DNA from: Sulfuricurvum sp.
Lineage (GTDB): Bacteria > Campylobacterota > Campylobacteria > Campylobacterales > Sulfurimonadaceae
DNA: 64,000 nucleotides
Assembly: GCF_028713855.1 (NCBI RefSeq)
Contig: NZ_JAQTNN010000012.1
Coordinates: 30,996 to 94,995 of the forward strand
Reading direction: 5' to 3'
Part shown: in pieces, positions 8,162 to 18,865 of the stretch
Numbering within the stretch: the first letter of the stretch is position 1
Layout: the number at the start of each line of letters is the position of its first letter
Notes under the pieces: generated by a model
Seen by the model: the letters and a program-made list of their open reading frames with translations, nothing else
Told to the model about the DNA's origin: nothing
The model's database searches: none
Translations under genes and position numbers: made by a program

Positions 8162-10152
8162 TGAAACCAAAACCCCTCACTCTTTCTTTTTTCTGGCATA
8201 TGCATCAGCCCGATTACAGGGGGAGTGATGGGGTAATGAAAATGCCATGGGTATTTTTGCACGCCATAAAAGATTATTATGAGATGCCGTGGCTGATGAG
8301 CCGCTATCCGGGTCTAAAAGCGACATTTAATCTCAGTGCATCATTGATAGAACAGCTCCAACTTTACCGTGAACCTCTGAAATATGATGCTTTTCTTCTC
8401 TTATGGATTTCACATCCCAGTGATTTAAGTGAAGCTGAGAGAGAGTGGCTCATTAAACTGTGTACCTCAACGCAATATGAGACGATGGTGCGCCCAATGG
8501 AACGCTATGTAGAATTGTATTATCAAGAGACATTTTCGGATGAAGAGCTTATCGATTTGGCAGTGTTGTTTTTACTCTCGTGGTGTGGGAACTATCTGCG
8601 CATTCATAATAATCAAGTTAAAGCATTGTTTTTAAAGCATCAAGGCTATACGCAAGAGGATAAAAATTTATTGCTTGAATCGTTGAGCAATTTTGTCCAA
8701 GAGATACTTCCGTTTTATGCAAATCTGCAACATCAGGGTGTTATATCCGTTTCAACGACTCCCTATTTTCACCCGATATTGCCGCTACTAATCGATATGG
8801 AAAATGGTTCGCGTGCCAATGCCTCAACGCAATTACCTGTGGGGGCTTATTCACTTCTAACTGATGCACGTGAGCATATAGAGCGGTCGATCGCTTTGTA
8901 TGAAAGCATTTTTCAATGCAAACCAAGCGGTTTCTGGCCAGCAGAGGGAGCAGTGGATGAGAAAAGTATTGCACTGTACAGAGAATACGGCATAAAGTGG
9001 ATAGCTACGGATGAAGCGATATTGCATCATACTTTACATGATGATACACCTTCGTTGCACTATAAGCCCTATAACTACGACGGAGTTACGGTTGCGTTTC
9101 GCGATCACGGACTGAGTGATTTGATTGGATTTGAGTATCGGCACATGGAGGGTTCAAATGCGAGTAGCCATTTTATGGAAGCCCTTCACCAGATTGTCCT
9201 TATAGAGGAAAATCCGCATGTTTTTGTGATTGTAGATGGAGAAAATGCATGGGAGTTTTTTCCTAATAACGGATTGGATTTTTTCTATGGACTCTATGGA
9301 GCGCTTTCGAAGTCTTCATGGTGTAAAACTATGACGATGGATGAGGTTTCCCGTGAGCCTAACAGAATGCCTTTAGATCATATTGCCCCCGGAAGCTGGA
9401 TACATGGAACGTTTGATACATGGGTTGGACACCGTGAAAAAAATCGTGCATGGGAACTTATTTTTCAGACGCGCCGTGATGTGGAACAATACGGACTGAG
9501 TAACGAGGTATCTAAAGAGATTCAGCATCATCTTCTGGCATCGGAGTGTAGTGACTGGTTTTGGTGGTATGGCGAAGATCATTACACCGAGTTTTCATTC
9601 GAGTTCGATGCATTGTTTCGAGAACATTTAATACAAATCTATCGTTTGATGGAGAAAGAAATCCCCTCTGTTTTATTGGTTCCGATTATCTCCGATGGTG
9701 GTGAAAAACCTTCTTGGCAAAAACCGCACACTATGATTTCACCCTCTTTGGAGAGAGAGAAAAATACATTTTTCGATTGGGTAGGATGCGGTATAGTCGA
9801 TGAAACAAAGGGTTTCTCAACGATGGATCGCAAGCGCGGCCCTGTTGATATTATTTACTATGGGTTTGATGATAAATTGCTATATGTGGCTTTTGAAGGG
9901 GATTTTAAATCTTTTGCTGATGTACACATTGAAGTGATTATTGAAGAGACGGGTAAACGTATCGCCATCGATCCTTCAGCTTTACCGAAACGTTTGGAAT
10001 TTGGCGTCTCTCGTATACATTTTAACTGCAATACGTCGGTGCATTTGCGATTTGAATTGATACAAGAGAAAAAAAGAGTTCAGATTTTGCCGGCAAATGG
10101 GTCATTGTTGATCGATCTGGATGAAAATTTTATAACCGACTGGTTTATATAG
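8161..10152 (+). CDS. Glycoside hydrolase family 57 protein
   Basis: SFFWHMHQPDYR and GFWPAEGAVDE signatures of GH57; ATG overlaps the previous stop (TAATG). Confidence 0.88.
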   Translation: MKPKPLTLSFFWHMHQPDYRGSDGVMKMPWVFLHAIKDYYEMPWLMSRYPGLKATFNLSASLIEQLQLYREPLKYDAFLLLWISHPSDLSEAEREWLIKLCTSTQYETMVRPMERYVELYYQETFSDEELIDLAVLFLLSWCGNYLRIHNNQVKALFLKHQGYTQEDKNLLLESLSNFVQEILPFYANLQHQGVISVSTTPYFHPILPLLIDMENGSRANASTQLPVGAYSLLTDAREHIERSIALYESIFQCKPSGFWPAEGAVDEKSIALYREYGIKWIATDEAILHHTLHDDTPSLHYKPYNYDGVTVAFRDHGLSDLIGFEYRHMEGSNASSHFMEALHQIVLIEENPHVFVIVDGENAWEFFPNNGLDFFYGLYGALSKSSWCKTMTMDEVSREPNRMPLDHIAPGSWIHGTFDTWVGHREKNRAWELIFQTRRDVEQYGLSNEVSKEIQHHLLASECSDWFWWYGEDHYTEFSFEFDALFREHLIQIYRLMEKEIPSVLLVPIISDGGEKPSWQKPHTMISPSLEREKNTFFDWVGCGIVDETKGFSTMDRKRGPVDIIYYGFDDKLLYVAFEGDFKSFADVHIEVIIEETGKRIAIDPSALPKRLEFGVSRIHFNCNTSVHLRFELIQEKKRVQILPANGSLLIDLDENFITDWFI

Positions 10153-10160
10153 GGAAAACG

Positions 10161-12191
10161 ATGAAAACATCACTACTGTTTGGAATCCATATGCATCAGC
10201 CGGTGGACAATTTTGACTGGGTTATCGAGATGGGTATACAAACCTGCTACGAACCATTTTTCGAAGTAATGAGCCGCTATAGCGATTTTAAATTTTCCGT
10301 TCATTGCAGTGGTTGGCTTATGGAGCGCATTGAACAGTTACGACCATCATTGTATGCGAAAATAGTTATGCTTGCACAAAAGGGGAGTATTGAGTTTTTC
10401 AGTGCGGGATATTATGAGCCGATTTTGAGCGTTATCCCTGCAGAGGATCGGGTTGCACAGATAAGACGTTTGAACGATTCGATTAAAGAGCGATTTTCGC
10501 AAGTTCCCCAAGGGTTATGGCTCACCGAGCGGGTTTGGGAATCCGCTTTAATCCCCGATTTGAGTCGTTCCGGAATCGGATATACGGTGATGGATGATTA
10601 CCATTTCCAATGTGCCGGATTCGATTCCGAAGGGCTGGACGGGTATTATATGAGCGAAGAGGGCGGAGTTCCTATGGGGTTATTTCCGATTAGCCAAAAG
10701 CTTCGCTATGCGATACCGTTTTTAACGGTGGAGAATGCCCTTCTGGCTATAAAATCGTTTAATCGGAAAGAAGATTCCGCCGCTATTATTTTCGATGATG
10801 CCGAAAAATTTGGAATGTGGCCCGGAACGCATGAATGGGTTTATAAAAAAGGGTGGTTGGAAAAGTTTGTCCAAACAGTTTTAGCCGATGAATCCATAGA
10901 AACACGTCATTACGGTGAGTATTTTAAATCCCGTCATCCACGCGGTATTGCCTATCTCCCGAATGTTTCGTATTATGAAATGGGTGAGTGGAGTCTAAAA
11001 GCCGATGATGCTCTGGCTCTTGAGGCATTGAAAGAGGAGATGGGACTGGAACGGTATGAACGCGAAGGGGTGAAGTTTCTCAAAGGGGGAATTTGGAAAA
11101 ACTTTTTCGTCAAATATCCCGAATCCAACCGATTGCACAAACGAACCATCGAACTCTCCCGTGCGTTTCATGCAGGTGAGGGGGATTTTGAATTGCCTTT
11201 GCACAAAGCGCAAACGAATGATTCGCTCTGGCATGGAGTATTTGGAGGGCTATATCTCCCTAATTTGCGTGACAATGCCTATACCTATCTTATCGAATGT
11301 GAAAATATCCGCTATGGTAAGAAAAAAGTATTGGTAAGTGATACCAATGAACTCGACGGTTATCCTAAATACAAATCGGTCACCTCAAAACTGATTGCCC
11401 GTTTTGATGCAGCACACGGAGCTCAACTGGTGGAGCTCGACGTTCGGGATAAGTGCTTTAATTACCAGAACACATTGACCCGACGTAAAGAGGCGTATCA
11501 CAAGCGATTATTTGAAACACCGTGTGAGAAAAGTGTACCGATTGAAGAGGGGATTGATACGATTCATCATGCCAGTGGCTCGTTTGACGATACGCTTCGT
11601 GAAGCCATTATTTACGATTGGTATTTAAAAAACTCGTTTGTCGATCATATCAGCGATGAGTGTTTTGATGCAGAGTCGTTTCGTCGCTGTACTTTTAGCG
11701 AATACGGCGATTTTGCCAATCAGCCTTTTGAATCCTCTCAGAGCAAAGATTCAATAACATTTTTTCGTAATGGGGGAGTTTATCGAGGGGAAAAAGCAAA
11801 AGCGACTCTTTCCAAACGTTTTACGTTCGGTTCGGATTCTATCAACTTCGCTTTTGGATTAGAAAGTAAAGCAACCGGTAGATTCAAATATGTGATGGAA
11901 CATAATCTACATTTTTCCGATTATGAAACACTGCTGATCAACGGCATACCACTAGAACAAAATGGAAATATTGACAATATCAAAAGTTTTGAAATTATCG
12001 ACACCGTTTTAAAGAAAAAAATCACATTCCGTATGGATAAACCTTGCCACGCTTACTATTTTCAGCTGCATACTCTCTCTCAGAGTGAGCAGGGGTTTGA
12101 TCTGAGTGTTCAATGTCTCAGTATCGCGTTTGTCTTTGATTTTGAATTTTCCCTTACCATAGAGGGTACATTGGAGATCACACGTGTCTGA
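10161..12191 (+). CDS. GH57 alpha-amylase / 4-alpha-glucanotransferase-like protein (DUF1925/DUF1926-type C-terminus)
   Basis: LLFGIHMHQPVDNFDWV, GLWLTERVWESALIPDL, DDAEKFGMWPGTHEWVY. Confidence 0.88.
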   Translation: MKTSLLFGIHMHQPVDNFDWVIEMGIQTCYEPFFEVMSRYSDFKFSVHCSGWLMERIEQLRPSLYAKIVMLAQKGSIEFFSAGYYEPILSVIPAEDRVAQIRRLNDSIKERFSQVPQGLWLTERVWESALIPDLSRSGIGYTVMDDYHFQCAGFDSEGLDGYYMSEEGGVPMGLFPISQKLRYAIPFLTVENALLAIKSFNRKEDSAAIIFDDAEKFGMWPGTHEWVYKKGWLEKFVQTVLADESIETRHYGEYFKSRHPRGIAYLPNVSYYEMGEWSLKADDALALEALKEEMGLERYEREGVKFLKGGIWKNFFVKYPESNRLHKRTIELSRAFHAGEGDFELPLHKAQTNDSLWHGVFGGLYLPNLRDNAYTYLIECENIRYGKKKVLVSDTNELDGYPKYKSVTSKLIARFDAAHGAQLVELDVRDKCFNYQNTLTRRKEAYHKRLFETPCEKSVPIEEGIDTIHHASGSFDDTLREAIIYDWYLKNSFVDHISDECFDAESFRRCTFSEYGDFANQPFESSQSKDSITFFRNGGVYRGEKAKATLSKRFTFGSDSINFAFGLESKATGRFKYVMEHNLHFSDYETLLINGIPLEQNGNIDNIKSFEIIDTVLKKKITFRMDKPCHAYYFQLHTLSQSEQGFDLSVQCLSIAFVFDFEFSLTIEGTLEITRV

Positions 12192-13179
12192 AATTCGTTA
12201 TGACCGTATGCATGATACGGATGTTATTATCGCTCCTGAGCGCCTTCATCGTCCAGATATTAATAAAGCAGAATCAACAGAGGAGATATGTCCGTTTTGT
12301 GAGGGAAATGAAACCATGACCCCTAAAGAGATTTTTGCACTGCGTGAATCCGATACTCTGAGTAATCACAAAGGATGGCAGACCAGGGTTGTTGCTAATT
12401 TGTATAAAGCAGTAGCGATCGAAGCACCTCATCAGCATCATAACGGACGATTTGAATATTGGGACGGATTCGGTGCGCATGAAGTGATTATTGATACTCC
12501 GCTTCATCGTCTCTCGATGGTGGAATGGAATCATCATGAGATGGTTTCATGGCTTAAAACACTGCGTCAAAGGGTTGATGATTTACGTCGGGATCACCGT
12601 ATCGCATTTATGGCACTCTTTAAAAATGAAGGGTATGATGCAGGTTCAATGCAAAGTCATTCTCATACACAGTTGATAGGGTTACCTCTGGTTCCAAAAT
12701 TACAGCGTGATCTTTATCGTCGAACGCGTGAACATCTCCATACGTATCATAGCTCCTTGATAGAGTCCATCATACGTGATGAGGAGGATGCAGAGATACG
12801 GATGGTTGATAAATGCGGTGAATTTAGCGCGTTTTGTCCCTTTGCCAGTAGTTATCCTTTTGAAGTTATGATTGGATCGAAAAATTGTATCGGTCAAATA
12901 GATACGGTGAGTGACGGAGATATCGATGCCCTTGCATCGCTGCTATCCTCCGTACTGCAAAGACTTGCGCAACAATTAAACAAATTTGCGTTTAACCTCT
13001 GGGTATCAACCCCTCCGTTAGGGGAAGAGGCAAAGGAGTGTAATGCACATCGTTTGATTATTCGTATAATGCCCAGACTTTATAGATTCGGCGGATTTGA
13101 AGTAAATACCGAAATGATGATCAATCCGGTGGAACCGGAATTAGCAGCAAAACTTTTACGAGGAGACGATAATGGTTAA
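12184..13179 (+). CDS. galT: Galactose-1-phosphate uridylyltransferase (HIT superfamily)
   Basis: CPFCEGNE Zn motif and SMQSHSHTQLIGLP (HxHxQ) motif. Confidence 0.8.
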   Translation: MSEIRYDRMHDTDVIIAPERLHRPDINKAESTEEICPFCEGNETMTPKEIFALRESDTLSNHKGWQTRVVANLYKAVAIEAPHQHHNGRFEYWDGFGAHEVIIDTPLHRLSMVEWNHHEMVSWLKTLRQRVDDLRRDHRIAFMALFKNEGYDAGSMQSHSHTQLIGLPLVPKLQRDLYRRTREHLHTYHSSLIESIIRDEEDAEIRMVDKCGEFSAFCPFASSYPFEVMIGSKNCIGQIDTVSDGDIDALASLLSSVLQRLAQQLNKFAFNLWVSTPPLGEEAKECNAHRLIIRIMPRLYRFGGFEVNTEMMINPVEPELAAKLLRGDDNG

Positions 13180-14590
13180 AAAAATGTTATTCGCAGCAAG
13201 TGAAGTGTACCCATTTGCAAAAAGTGGAGGGTTGGCAGATGTTGCATATTCATTACCGCGTGCATTAAAGAACCTTTATGCCGTTACTGTCGTGATGCCT
13301 CTATACAGTATGATTGATAGAGATAAACACTCCATTACCTCTTTAGGAGAATCCTTTGATATTTCAATGGGAGGAGTGGATTACCCTATCGATCTTTACA
13401 GTTGCAGTGTTGAAGGGTATGAATACTATTTTATCTATTCTCCGATACTGTGTGATAGAGAGTTTCTATATGGCACACCCGAATCGGGATATAAGGATAA
13501 CGCTTTACGATTTGCTATTTTTTCATATGCGATTACAGCATTACTCAAGAAAAAATGTTATGAGATCGTTCACCTCAACGACTGGCAGTGTGCTCTTGCC
13601 GCGTTGCTGATACATAAAGATCCTGTACTCTCACCAAAAATCATCTATACGATCCATAATTTAGCCTATCAGGGGATATTTGAATCCTCTATATTAGAGA
13701 CCATCGGAATTGAACGGAGTTATTTTACGATGGGATCTTTAGAGTTTTACGGAAGAGTAAACTTTATGAAAGCGGGAATTGCTTACGCGGATGAAGTGAC
13801 TACCGTGAGTCCAACGTATGCACAGGAAATTTTAACCCATGAGTTTGGATGCGGGCTGGAAGGCTTTTTGCATTTTCATCACTCAAAACTAAGTGGAATA
13901 CTCAACGGTATTGATACGGAACATTTTTCTCCGGCATCGGATCAGATGTTGGTTTCCCCCTACACGGATGCCAAAGGGAAAAAAGCCAATAAAACCAATC
14001 TGCTGAAGCGTTTGGGGCTTAAAGGGCTTACAAAACCGCTTTTTGTATTCATCGGGCGCTTTACCGGGCAAAAAGGGGTGGAAACTCTGATCGAGGCACT
14101 GCCGCAAATCGCTGAGTGTGAGTGTAATATTGCCCTATTGGGAGAGGGAGAAGAGCGCTATCATGAAGGACTGGAAACTTTGGCAAAGCAGTATAAAAAC
14201 ATCTCTCTGACTTTCGGTTATGATGAGTCATTCTCGCATCAGATGTATGCAGCGGCGGATTTTTTACTGATGCCATCCTTGTTTGAACCATGCGGATTGA
14301 ACCAAATGATCGCGTTTAGATATGGAGCGGTTCCTGTGGTGCACCGTGTCGGAGGATTAACCGATACCGTTAAGCGCTATGAAAAATATCAAGAGGACAG
14401 TTGTGCAGGGTATGGATTGGTATTTAACACACCGACTGCCCGTGCATTACTAAGTGCTGTTCATAGAGCGTGTGATCTGTACTCGGAGAAAAAACATTAT
14501 GAGCGAATTGTGAATCACAATATGAAATCCGATTTCTCCTGGTTTGAGAGTGCAAAAGCGTATTCTACATTGTATGAAAGATTATATTAG
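13172..14590 (+). CDS. glgA: Glycogen/starch synthase (GT5), paralog 1
   Basis: FAKSGGLADVAYSLP, TIHNLAYQG, GRFTGQKGVE, PSLFEPCGLNQM. Confidence 0.9.
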   Translation: MVKKMLFAASEVYPFAKSGGLADVAYSLPRALKNLYAVTVVMPLYSMIDRDKHSITSLGESFDISMGGVDYPIDLYSCSVEGYEYYFIYSPILCDREFLYGTPESGYKDNALRFAIFSYAITALLKKKCYEIVHLNDWQCALAALLIHKDPVLSPKIIYTIHNLAYQGIFESSILETIGIERSYFTMGSLEFYGRVNFMKAGIAYADEVTTVSPTYAQEILTHEFGCGLEGFLHFHHSKLSGILNGIDTEHFSPASDQMLVSPYTDAKGKKANKTNLLKRLGLKGLTKPLFVFIGRFTGQKGVETLIEALPQIAECECNIALLGEGEERYHEGLETLAKQYKNISLTFGYDESFSHQMYAAADFLLMPSLFEPCGLNQMIAFRYGAVPVVHRVGGLTDTVKRYEKYQEDSCAGYGLVFNTPTARALLSAVHRACDLYSEKKHYERIVNHNMKSDFSWFESAKAYSTLYERLY

Positions 14591-15432
14591 TGAAAAAACT
14601 TTTTATTGATATCGGCGGTACTCACCTGCGCAGTGAAGTATGGAGTGAGAACGATGTTATAACTGAATATATCCGTTCTCAAGAACATGGATTACTCTCG
14701 TATATCGATCGTGTCATGCTTCAGCATCCGGATATCTCTTTTATCGGAATTTCGTATGCGGGACAGGTTGATCAAGGGGTTCTGGTCGCATCTCCTAATA
14801 TTAATATTGATGAATATGATATTGCTTCAGCGGTAAAATCCCGTTACGGTATTCCATTGAAAATAGATAATGATCTAAACTGTGCCATTCGCGCTGAAGC
14901 GGCTTACTGGAAATCGGATAGCATCGCCGCTTTATTCGTTGGAACGGGGATCGGCGCTGCGGTTATCGATCAGGGGAAATTAGTGAGAGGAAGCCGTAAT
15001 ATGGCGTTTGAGATCGGACATATTCCCTATCGTGAAACGCCGCTTCTCTGCGGCTGCGGACGGAGCAATTGTATTGAACTCTATGCGTCCGGTTCGGGAA
15101 TATCCAAATGGCTTACCCTTTATGGGCGTGAACAAAATCCCAATCTTGAACAGTTAAAAAACTCAATTATTGCAGAAGAACGTTCCATTGCAGCCGAATT
15201 TGAAAAGGCCGTTCTTCATGCTGCAGGTGTATTGGTGACCCTCTCTAATCCTGAGATTTTAGTTTTGGGAGGGGGAATAGTAGAACAAAACCCTTATTTA
15301 GTTCCGTTTGTACGCGAAAACCTAAAAGACTATGCGTTAAACCCTTCGTTGAAAACCTTGCAAATCGAGAGGAGTGTTTTAGATAATGCTCCTCTAGCGG
15401 GTGCAAAATTATTGGAGAATTCTAATGGATAA
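14590..15432 (+). CDS. ROK-family glucokinase-like sugar kinase (GTG start)
   Basis: FIDIGGTHLRSE, FVGTGIGAAVI, CGCGRSNCIELYASG. Confidence 0.85.
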   Translation: MKKLFIDIGGTHLRSEVWSENDVITEYIRSQEHGLLSYIDRVMLQHPDISFIGISYAGQVDQGVLVASPNINIDEYDIASAVKSRYGIPLKIDNDLNCAIRAEAAYWKSDSIAALFVGTGIGAAVIDQGKLVRGSRNMAFEIGHIPYRETPLLCGCGRSNCIELYASGSGISKWLTLYGREQNPNLEQLKNSIIAEERSIAAEFEKAVLHAAGVLVTLSNPEILVLGGGIVEQNPYLVPFVRENLKDYALNPSLKTLQIERSVLDNAPLAGAKLLENSNG

Positions 15433-16897
15433 ACTCAAAATACTGATTGCCGCTTCGGAGGTTGTCCCTTTCGCTAAAACAGGAGGTTTGGCCGATGTCG
15501 CAGGAGCATTGCCCAAAGCGCTTCGTGCACTGGGACATGACGTTCGGGTGGTTATGCCGCGCTATTATGTCGTGGATCGTGAAAAATACGGCTTAACCAT
15601 GTTAGAGGGAGGACTCGGAGTCCCAATGGGAGTGATGGGAGAGATGTGGGGAAGTGTTTATGCAGGGACCCTTCCGGATTGTGATGTACCTATTTATTTT
15701 ATTGAGCACGAAGCATATTTCGGACGTATGGGGCTGTATGATGAGAATGGAAAGGGCTACGACGACAATGATAACCGCTTTGTCTTTTTCTCGCGTGCCG
15801 TGATGCAGCTGGCCAAAAAACTCCATTTTCATCCTGATGTGATCCATGCGAACGATTGGCATACTGCCGCTATCCCTGTGATGCTCAATACGCACTATGC
15901 CTATGATCCAACCTTCGCCCATACGGGCTCATTGCTCACTATCCACAACCTGCAGCATCAAGGGAAGTTTTACAAAGGGCTAATGGACGTTTTGGGTATC
16001 GGATGGGAACATTATTTCGAGCTTGAAGAACACGGAAGGGTCAATCTCCTCAAAGGGGGGCTTATCCATGCCGATGCGATCAGTACCGTAAGCTCAAAGT
16101 ATGCCCAAGAGATACGGACGCATGATTTTGGATGGGGATTGGACGGTTTGATTGATATTAACTCATATAAATTACATGGAATCCTCAACGGAGTCGATTA
16201 TGACGAATGGAGTCCCTCCGTTGACAGATTGATCTCCCATACCTTTGACAGTGATGATATGAGCGGTAAAGGGGTTTGTAAAAGCGCGCTTCAGCAGACT
16301 TTTAATCTTCCACAAAGAGCCGAAGTTCCTCTTATCGGACTTGTTGGGCGCTTAGCGGAGCAAAAAGGTATAGACCTGATAGCAACGTCTATCCATAGAC
16401 TTTTGGAGATGGATATCCAAATCGTGATGCTCGGAGCAGGGGAAAAATGGGCAGAGCACTATTTTAGTGATATCGCTCGTATGTATCCTGATAAATTCGG
16501 CTGTTTTATCGGCTATCGCAACGACCTCGCCCACCAAATCGAAGCGGGAAGCGATCTGTTTTTGATGCCCTCACTTTTTGAGCCATGCGGGTTAAACCAA
16601 ATTTACTCACTGCGCTACGGAACACTTCCGATCGTTCGTGCGACGGGAGGACTGGATGATACGATTGAAAACTATCATAATGACGGAGAACACGGAACGG
16701 GGTTTAAATTTTATGATGCATCGCCGGACGCTCTAACCAATACCGTAGGCTGGGCTGTACATACGTGGTACAATGATCCTGACGGGTTTGCACAGATGCG
16801 TGCTAATGCGATGGCCAAACGGTACGATTGGGAAGTTGCAGCGCGTGAATATGAAGCACTTTACCATCGTATTGTTCACGGGAGAAAAGGGAAATGA
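15425..16897 (+). CDS. glgA: Glycogen/starch synthase (GT5), paralog 2
   Basis: FAKTGGLADVAGALPKAL, TIHNLQHQG, GRLAEQKGID, PSLFEPCGLNQIYSL. Confidence 0.92.
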   Translation: MDKLKILIAASEVVPFAKTGGLADVAGALPKALRALGHDVRVVMPRYYVVDREKYGLTMLEGGLGVPMGVMGEMWGSVYAGTLPDCDVPIYFIEHEAYFGRMGLYDENGKGYDDNDNRFVFFSRAVMQLAKKLHFHPDVIHANDWHTAAIPVMLNTHYAYDPTFAHTGSLLTIHNLQHQGKFYKGLMDVLGIGWEHYFELEEHGRVNLLKGGLIHADAISTVSSKYAQEIRTHDFGWGLDGLIDINSYKLHGILNGVDYDEWSPSVDRLISHTFDSDDMSGKGVCKSALQQTFNLPQRAEVPLIGLVGRLAEQKGIDLIATSIHRLLEMDIQIVMLGAGEKWAEHYFSDIARMYPDKFGCFIGYRNDLAHQIEAGSDLFLMPSLFEPCGLNQIYSLRYGTLPIVRATGGLDDTIENYHNDGEHGTGFKFYDASPDALTNTVGWAVHTWYNDPDGFAQMRANAMAKRYDWEVAAREYEALYHRIVHGRKGK

Positions 16898-18849
16898 TGA
16901 AACATCCAATGAGCTATGAGGTCTCACGTCTGAGTGAAATGGATATCTACCTCTTTAAGCAAGGAACGCACACAAAGCTCTACGATAAACTCGGTTCTCA
17001 CGCAATGGAATATCAAGGGAATGCGGGGGTCTATTTTGCCGTATGGGCGCCGAATGCGGCGTATGTAAGTGTACGGGGTGATTTTAATGATTACAGTACC
17101 GATGCACATCCTTTGAAATTGCGCTTAGATGAATCGGGTATTTGGGAAGGGTTTGTTACCGGAGTAGAACAAGGACTTACTTACAAATACCATATCGTCT
17201 CAAAATTCCATAATATTGTCCATGATAAAAGCGATCCGTTCGGATTTTATGCCGAAGAACCTCCCAAATCAGCATCGCGTGTATGGAACTTAGAGGATTA
17301 TGGATGGGGTGATGGCACATGGATGGCTTCACGTTATCAATATAATGCCCACGATGCACCCATCAGTGTATATGAGATGCATCTAGGGTCATGGCGTAGA
17401 AAAGTAGAGGAAGATAACCGTCCTCTCACATATCGAGAACTTGCTACGGAACTGGTGGACTATTTAAAAGAGATGCATTACACCCATGTCGAGTTTATGC
17501 CGCTTACCGAATATCCGTTTGACGGATCATGGGGATATCAGGTCGTCGGCTATTTCGCTGCTACGGCACGCTTTGGAACACCGCAGGATCTGATGGTTTT
17601 GATCGATACCCTTCATCAAAACGGCATCGGGGTCATTATGGACTGGGTTCCGTCGCATTTCGCAGTCGATATGCACGGGTTGATCAACTTCGATGGAACA
17701 GCACTGTATGAACATGATGATCCGCGTCAGGGATACCATCCGGAGTGGGGAAGTATTATCTTTAACTACGGACGAAATGAAGTGCAGTCGTTTCTAATCA
17801 GTTCAGCTATGTTTTGGGTGGAAAAATATCATATAGACGGTATCCGAGTCGATGCGGTTGCTTCCATGCTTTATCTCAATTATGCACGTGAAGAGGGGGA
17901 GTGGATTCCTAACAAATACGGCGGGGATATTAATCTCGAAGCCGTAGAGTTTTTAAAAAAGCTCAACATCAGTCTGTATGGCGAACACTCCGATATTATG
18001 ATGATTGCCGAAGAGTCGACCGCCTACCCGATGGTGACCCGTCCTGTGGATGTAGGTGGGCTGGGCTTTGGATTCAAATGGAACATGGGATGGATGCACG
18101 ATTCTCTCAAATACATGAGCTACGATCCGATTTACCGAGCGCACCATCATCAGCAGCTTACATTTAGCATGTGGTACGGCTTTGATGAAAATTTTATGCT
18201 TCCGCTGAGTCATGATGAGGTTGTTCATATGAAAGGCTCCCTCATCAACAAAATGCCGGGGGATACCAACCAAAAATTTGCCAATCTACGCTCTTTGTAC
18301 AGCTATATGATGGCTCATCCGGGTAAAAAGCTTCTCTTTATGGGGGGTGATATTGCCCAATATGCGGAGTGGAATTTCGAAAAATCACTCGATTGGCATT
18401 TGTTGGAAAATCCATTGCACAAAGGGTTGAACACGATGCTCTCAGATCTCAACCGTCTGTACCGGGAAGAACGTGCGTTACATATGAATGATGTGATGCG
18501 TGAAGGGTTTGAGTGGATTGACGACAGCGATTTCAGTCACAACTGTATCAGCTTTGTCCGAAAAAGCGATAATCCTGAAGAAAATGTGTATGTGATTTGC
18601 AATTTTGCAGACGTGACACGGGAACATTATCGGACGGGTGTCCTTGATGGGGGTAACTACTGTGAGATATTTAATTCCCAATCGTACCTCTATGAGGGGT
18701 GGAATATCGGGAATTCGGAAAGCATTGAGGCTATCAAAGAATCGGTGCATGGACGGGAATTTTCGATTACCGTTACCTTGCCTCCGTTAGGGGTTGTCTA
18801 CTTAAAACGAAAAACAGCCGATAACGCGGTACAATTATCCACTATATGA
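16894..18849 (+). CDS. glgB: 1,4-alpha-glucan branching enzyme
   Basis: FAVWAPNAAYVSVRGDFNDY, DGIRVDAVASMLYLNY, PLSHDEVVHMKGSL. Confidence 0.93.
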   Translation: MMKHPMSYEVSRLSEMDIYLFKQGTHTKLYDKLGSHAMEYQGNAGVYFAVWAPNAAYVSVRGDFNDYSTDAHPLKLRLDESGIWEGFVTGVEQGLTYKYHIVSKFHNIVHDKSDPFGFYAEEPPKSASRVWNLEDYGWGDGTWMASRYQYNAHDAPISVYEMHLGSWRRKVEEDNRPLTYRELATELVDYLKEMHYTHVEFMPLTEYPFDGSWGYQVVGYFAATARFGTPQDLMVLIDTLHQNGIGVIMDWVPSHFAVDMHGLINFDGTALYEHDDPRQGYHPEWGSIIFNYGRNEVQSFLISSAMFWVEKYHIDGIRVDAVASMLYLNYAREEGEWIPNKYGGDINLEAVEFLKKLNISLYGEHSDIMMIAEESTAYPMVTRPVDVGGLGFGFKWNMGWMHDSLKYMSYDPIYRAHHHQQLTFSMWYGFDENFMLPLSHDEVVHMKGSLINKMPGDTNQKFANLRSLYSYMMAHPGKKLLFMGGDIAQYAEWNFEKSLDWHLLENPLHKGLNTMLSDLNRLYREERALHMNDVMREGFEWIDDSDFSHNCISFVRKSDNPEENVYVICNFADVTREHYRTGVLDGGNYCEIFNSQSYLYEGWNIGNSESIEAIKESVHGREFSITVTLPPLGVVYLKRKTADNAVQLSTI

Positions 18850-18865
18850 TTATAAAGAAGAAAAT

